Of a DNA stretch of 64,000 nt, positions 63,194-64,000 are shown in pieces. The stretch is from an uncultured Clostridia bacterium. GTDB lineage: Bacteria; Bacillota; Clostridia; Oscillospirales; Ruminococcaceae. The first letter of the stretch is position 1, and each line of letters starts with the position of its first letter. Made by a program: the position numbers and the translations under genes. The stretch covers positions 68,876 to 132,875 of the forward strand of contig CAMNNQ010000161.1 in the NCBI GenBank assembly GCA_946545645.1, in the 5' to 3' direction. The notes beneath the pieces were generated by a model. That model worked only from the letters and a program-made list of their open reading frames with translations, did not search any database and had not been told where the DNA came from.

Positions 63194-64000
63194 TCATTCC
63201 GCTGCTTCCAACTTTTCTACGGCCTTTAACATTATAGCACATTCAAGACGCTTTTTCTGGATCTCACAGGCGATCTTATAAGAAGTATGGATATCACCGG
63301 TATAAAGATAATTATTTGCATTGCATCCACCGCTGCAGAAGAATTTTGCCCAGCACTTGATGCAATCTGGTTTTGTATATACGTGTGAATGAGCAAACTC
63401 TTTTTTGATATCGTAATTAAATGAGCCGTCATTGACATTTCCCATTTTGAATTTCTCGATACCAACAAACTGATGGCAGGGATAAATATCACCGTCCGGA
63501 GATACTGCAACATATTCATTTCCGCTTCCGCAGCCTTTCAGACGCTTGATAGCACAAGGCCCCTGATCAAGATCGAGCATGAAGTGGAAGAAATTTATGA
63601 ACTTCCCTTCACTTCTGATCTTAGAGATTTTCTCAGCAAGCACCTCATATTCTTTAAAGATCCTTGGGAGATCACCGTCAGTGATTGCATAAGGCTGCTT
63701 AGGATCGGCAGTTACAGGCTCGACAGATATCTGCTCGAAGCCCAGGTCATAAAGATGCATCACATCGTTTGAGAAATCAAGGTTGTATTTTGTATATGTA
63801 CCGCGAACATAATAATCCTTATCTCCGCGCATCGGGACAAATTTTCTGAAATTCTCAACGATCCTGTCATAGCTGCCCGTTCCGTCGACCCTGGGGCGCA
63901 TACGATCGTTGATCTCTTTGCGGCCGTCAATGGAAAGAACGACATTAGACATCTCATCATTGATGAACTGCATTTTATCTTCTGTAAGGAGCATCCCGTT
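63194..64000 (-). CDS. SCIFF-peptide maturase (radical SAM/SPASM), C-terminal part
   Basis: The frame is open to the right edge (the codons before the Met at 63994 read Asn-Gly), so the radical SAM CxxxCxxC half lies outside. The visible 268 residues carry NGMLLTEDKMQFINDEMSNVVLSIDGR, a phrase typical of the maturase of SCIFF peptides (six Cys in forty-five residues), and a SPASM domain with the Cys-rich GCGSGNEYVAVSPDGDIYPCHQF and CIKCWAKFFCSGGCNANN. Such enzymes make thioether cross-links between Cys and other residues of a partner peptide, normally encoded just upstream, here beyond 64000. SCIFF is nearly universal in Clostridia. Confidence 0.88.
   Translation of the reverse strand, partial: NGMLLTEDKMQFINDEMSNVVLSIDGRKEINDRMRPRVDGTGSYDRIVENFRKFVPMRGDKDYYVRGTYTKYNLDFSNDVMHLYDLGFEQISVEPVTADPKQPYAITDGDLPRIFKEYEVLAEKISKIRSEGKFINFFHFMLDLDQGPCAIKRLKGCGSGNEYVAVSPDGDIYPCHQFVGIEKFKMGNVNDGSFNYDIKKEFAHSHVYTKPDCIKCWAKFFCSGGCNANNYLYTGDIHTSYKIACEIQKKRLECAIMLKAVEKLEAAE

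Overview
The window looks like chromosomal DNA of a spore-forming, fibre-degrading member of the Clostridia, most likely Oscillospiraceae/Ruminococcus. The evidence is the gene set: sporulation genes (yunB, spoIIM), a two-subunit transketolase, Hfq, DivIVA/SepF/YlmH, a folate ECF transporter gene under a tetrahydrofolate riboswitch, a SCIFF-peptide maturase and a GH43/GH5 glycosidase pair. This assignment is inferred from gene content and family resemblance; no database search was run. Most of the window is core genome. No prophage, CRISPR array, rRNA or tRNA gene was seen.

Layout. 1-2.9 kb: the end of a small Cys-rich protein gene, ligA and yunB. 2.9-21.8 kb: one head-to-tail minus-strand cluster that starts at a textbook sigma-A promoter (21751-21779). 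Its order is miaB, ylbF-like, mutS, mutL, miaA, hfq, an HlyD-like adaptor, yggS, sepF, ylmH, divIVA, ileS, lspA, rluD-like, a HAD phosphatase and the two transketolase subunits, ending at a terminator near 2.93 kb. It joins tRNA modification, mismatch repair, division-site proteins and translation. 22.0-23.9 kb: prs and ispD on the plus strand. 23.9-31.2 kb: minus-strand housekeeping genes (a small membrane protein, ahcY, a YesL-like protein, spoIIM, proC, folC, riboswitch-folT, pfkA).

31.3-38.5 kb is the most accessory part. It holds a membrane PASTA protein whose kinase domain has lost key catalytic residues, a second membrane protein with an N-terminal zinc ribbon, an AlkD-like repair protein, a 260-bp MITE-like element with perfect 18-bp terminal inverted repeats, and a GH43-GH5 operon. 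38.6-42.3 kb: a heterodimeric ABC exporter. 42.4-54.8 kb: an S1-domain protein, rarA, glyA, a PII-like protein, prmA, a DnaI/DnaD-type helicase-loading pair, and a uvrB-uvrA operon with a LexA-type box. 54.9-64 kb: a pseudouridine synthase, a PHP phosphoesterase, a TSCPD protein, an XRE regulator with its own palindromic operator, a GNAT, a glycerophosphodiesterase, a PrsA-like foldase, a putative nuclease-fold/winged-helix protein, an S11 (DacA-like) pseudo-peptidase, and the 3' part of the SCIFF maturase gene, which runs off the right edge.

Folate and one-carbon functions recur (folT under the riboswitch, folC, glyA, ahcY). The least explained items are the two membrane pseudoenzymes (pseudokinase and pseudo-DacA) and the short inverted-repeat element. 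Several promoters are near-consensus with 17-bp spacers, so transcription units can be drawn with fair confidence.
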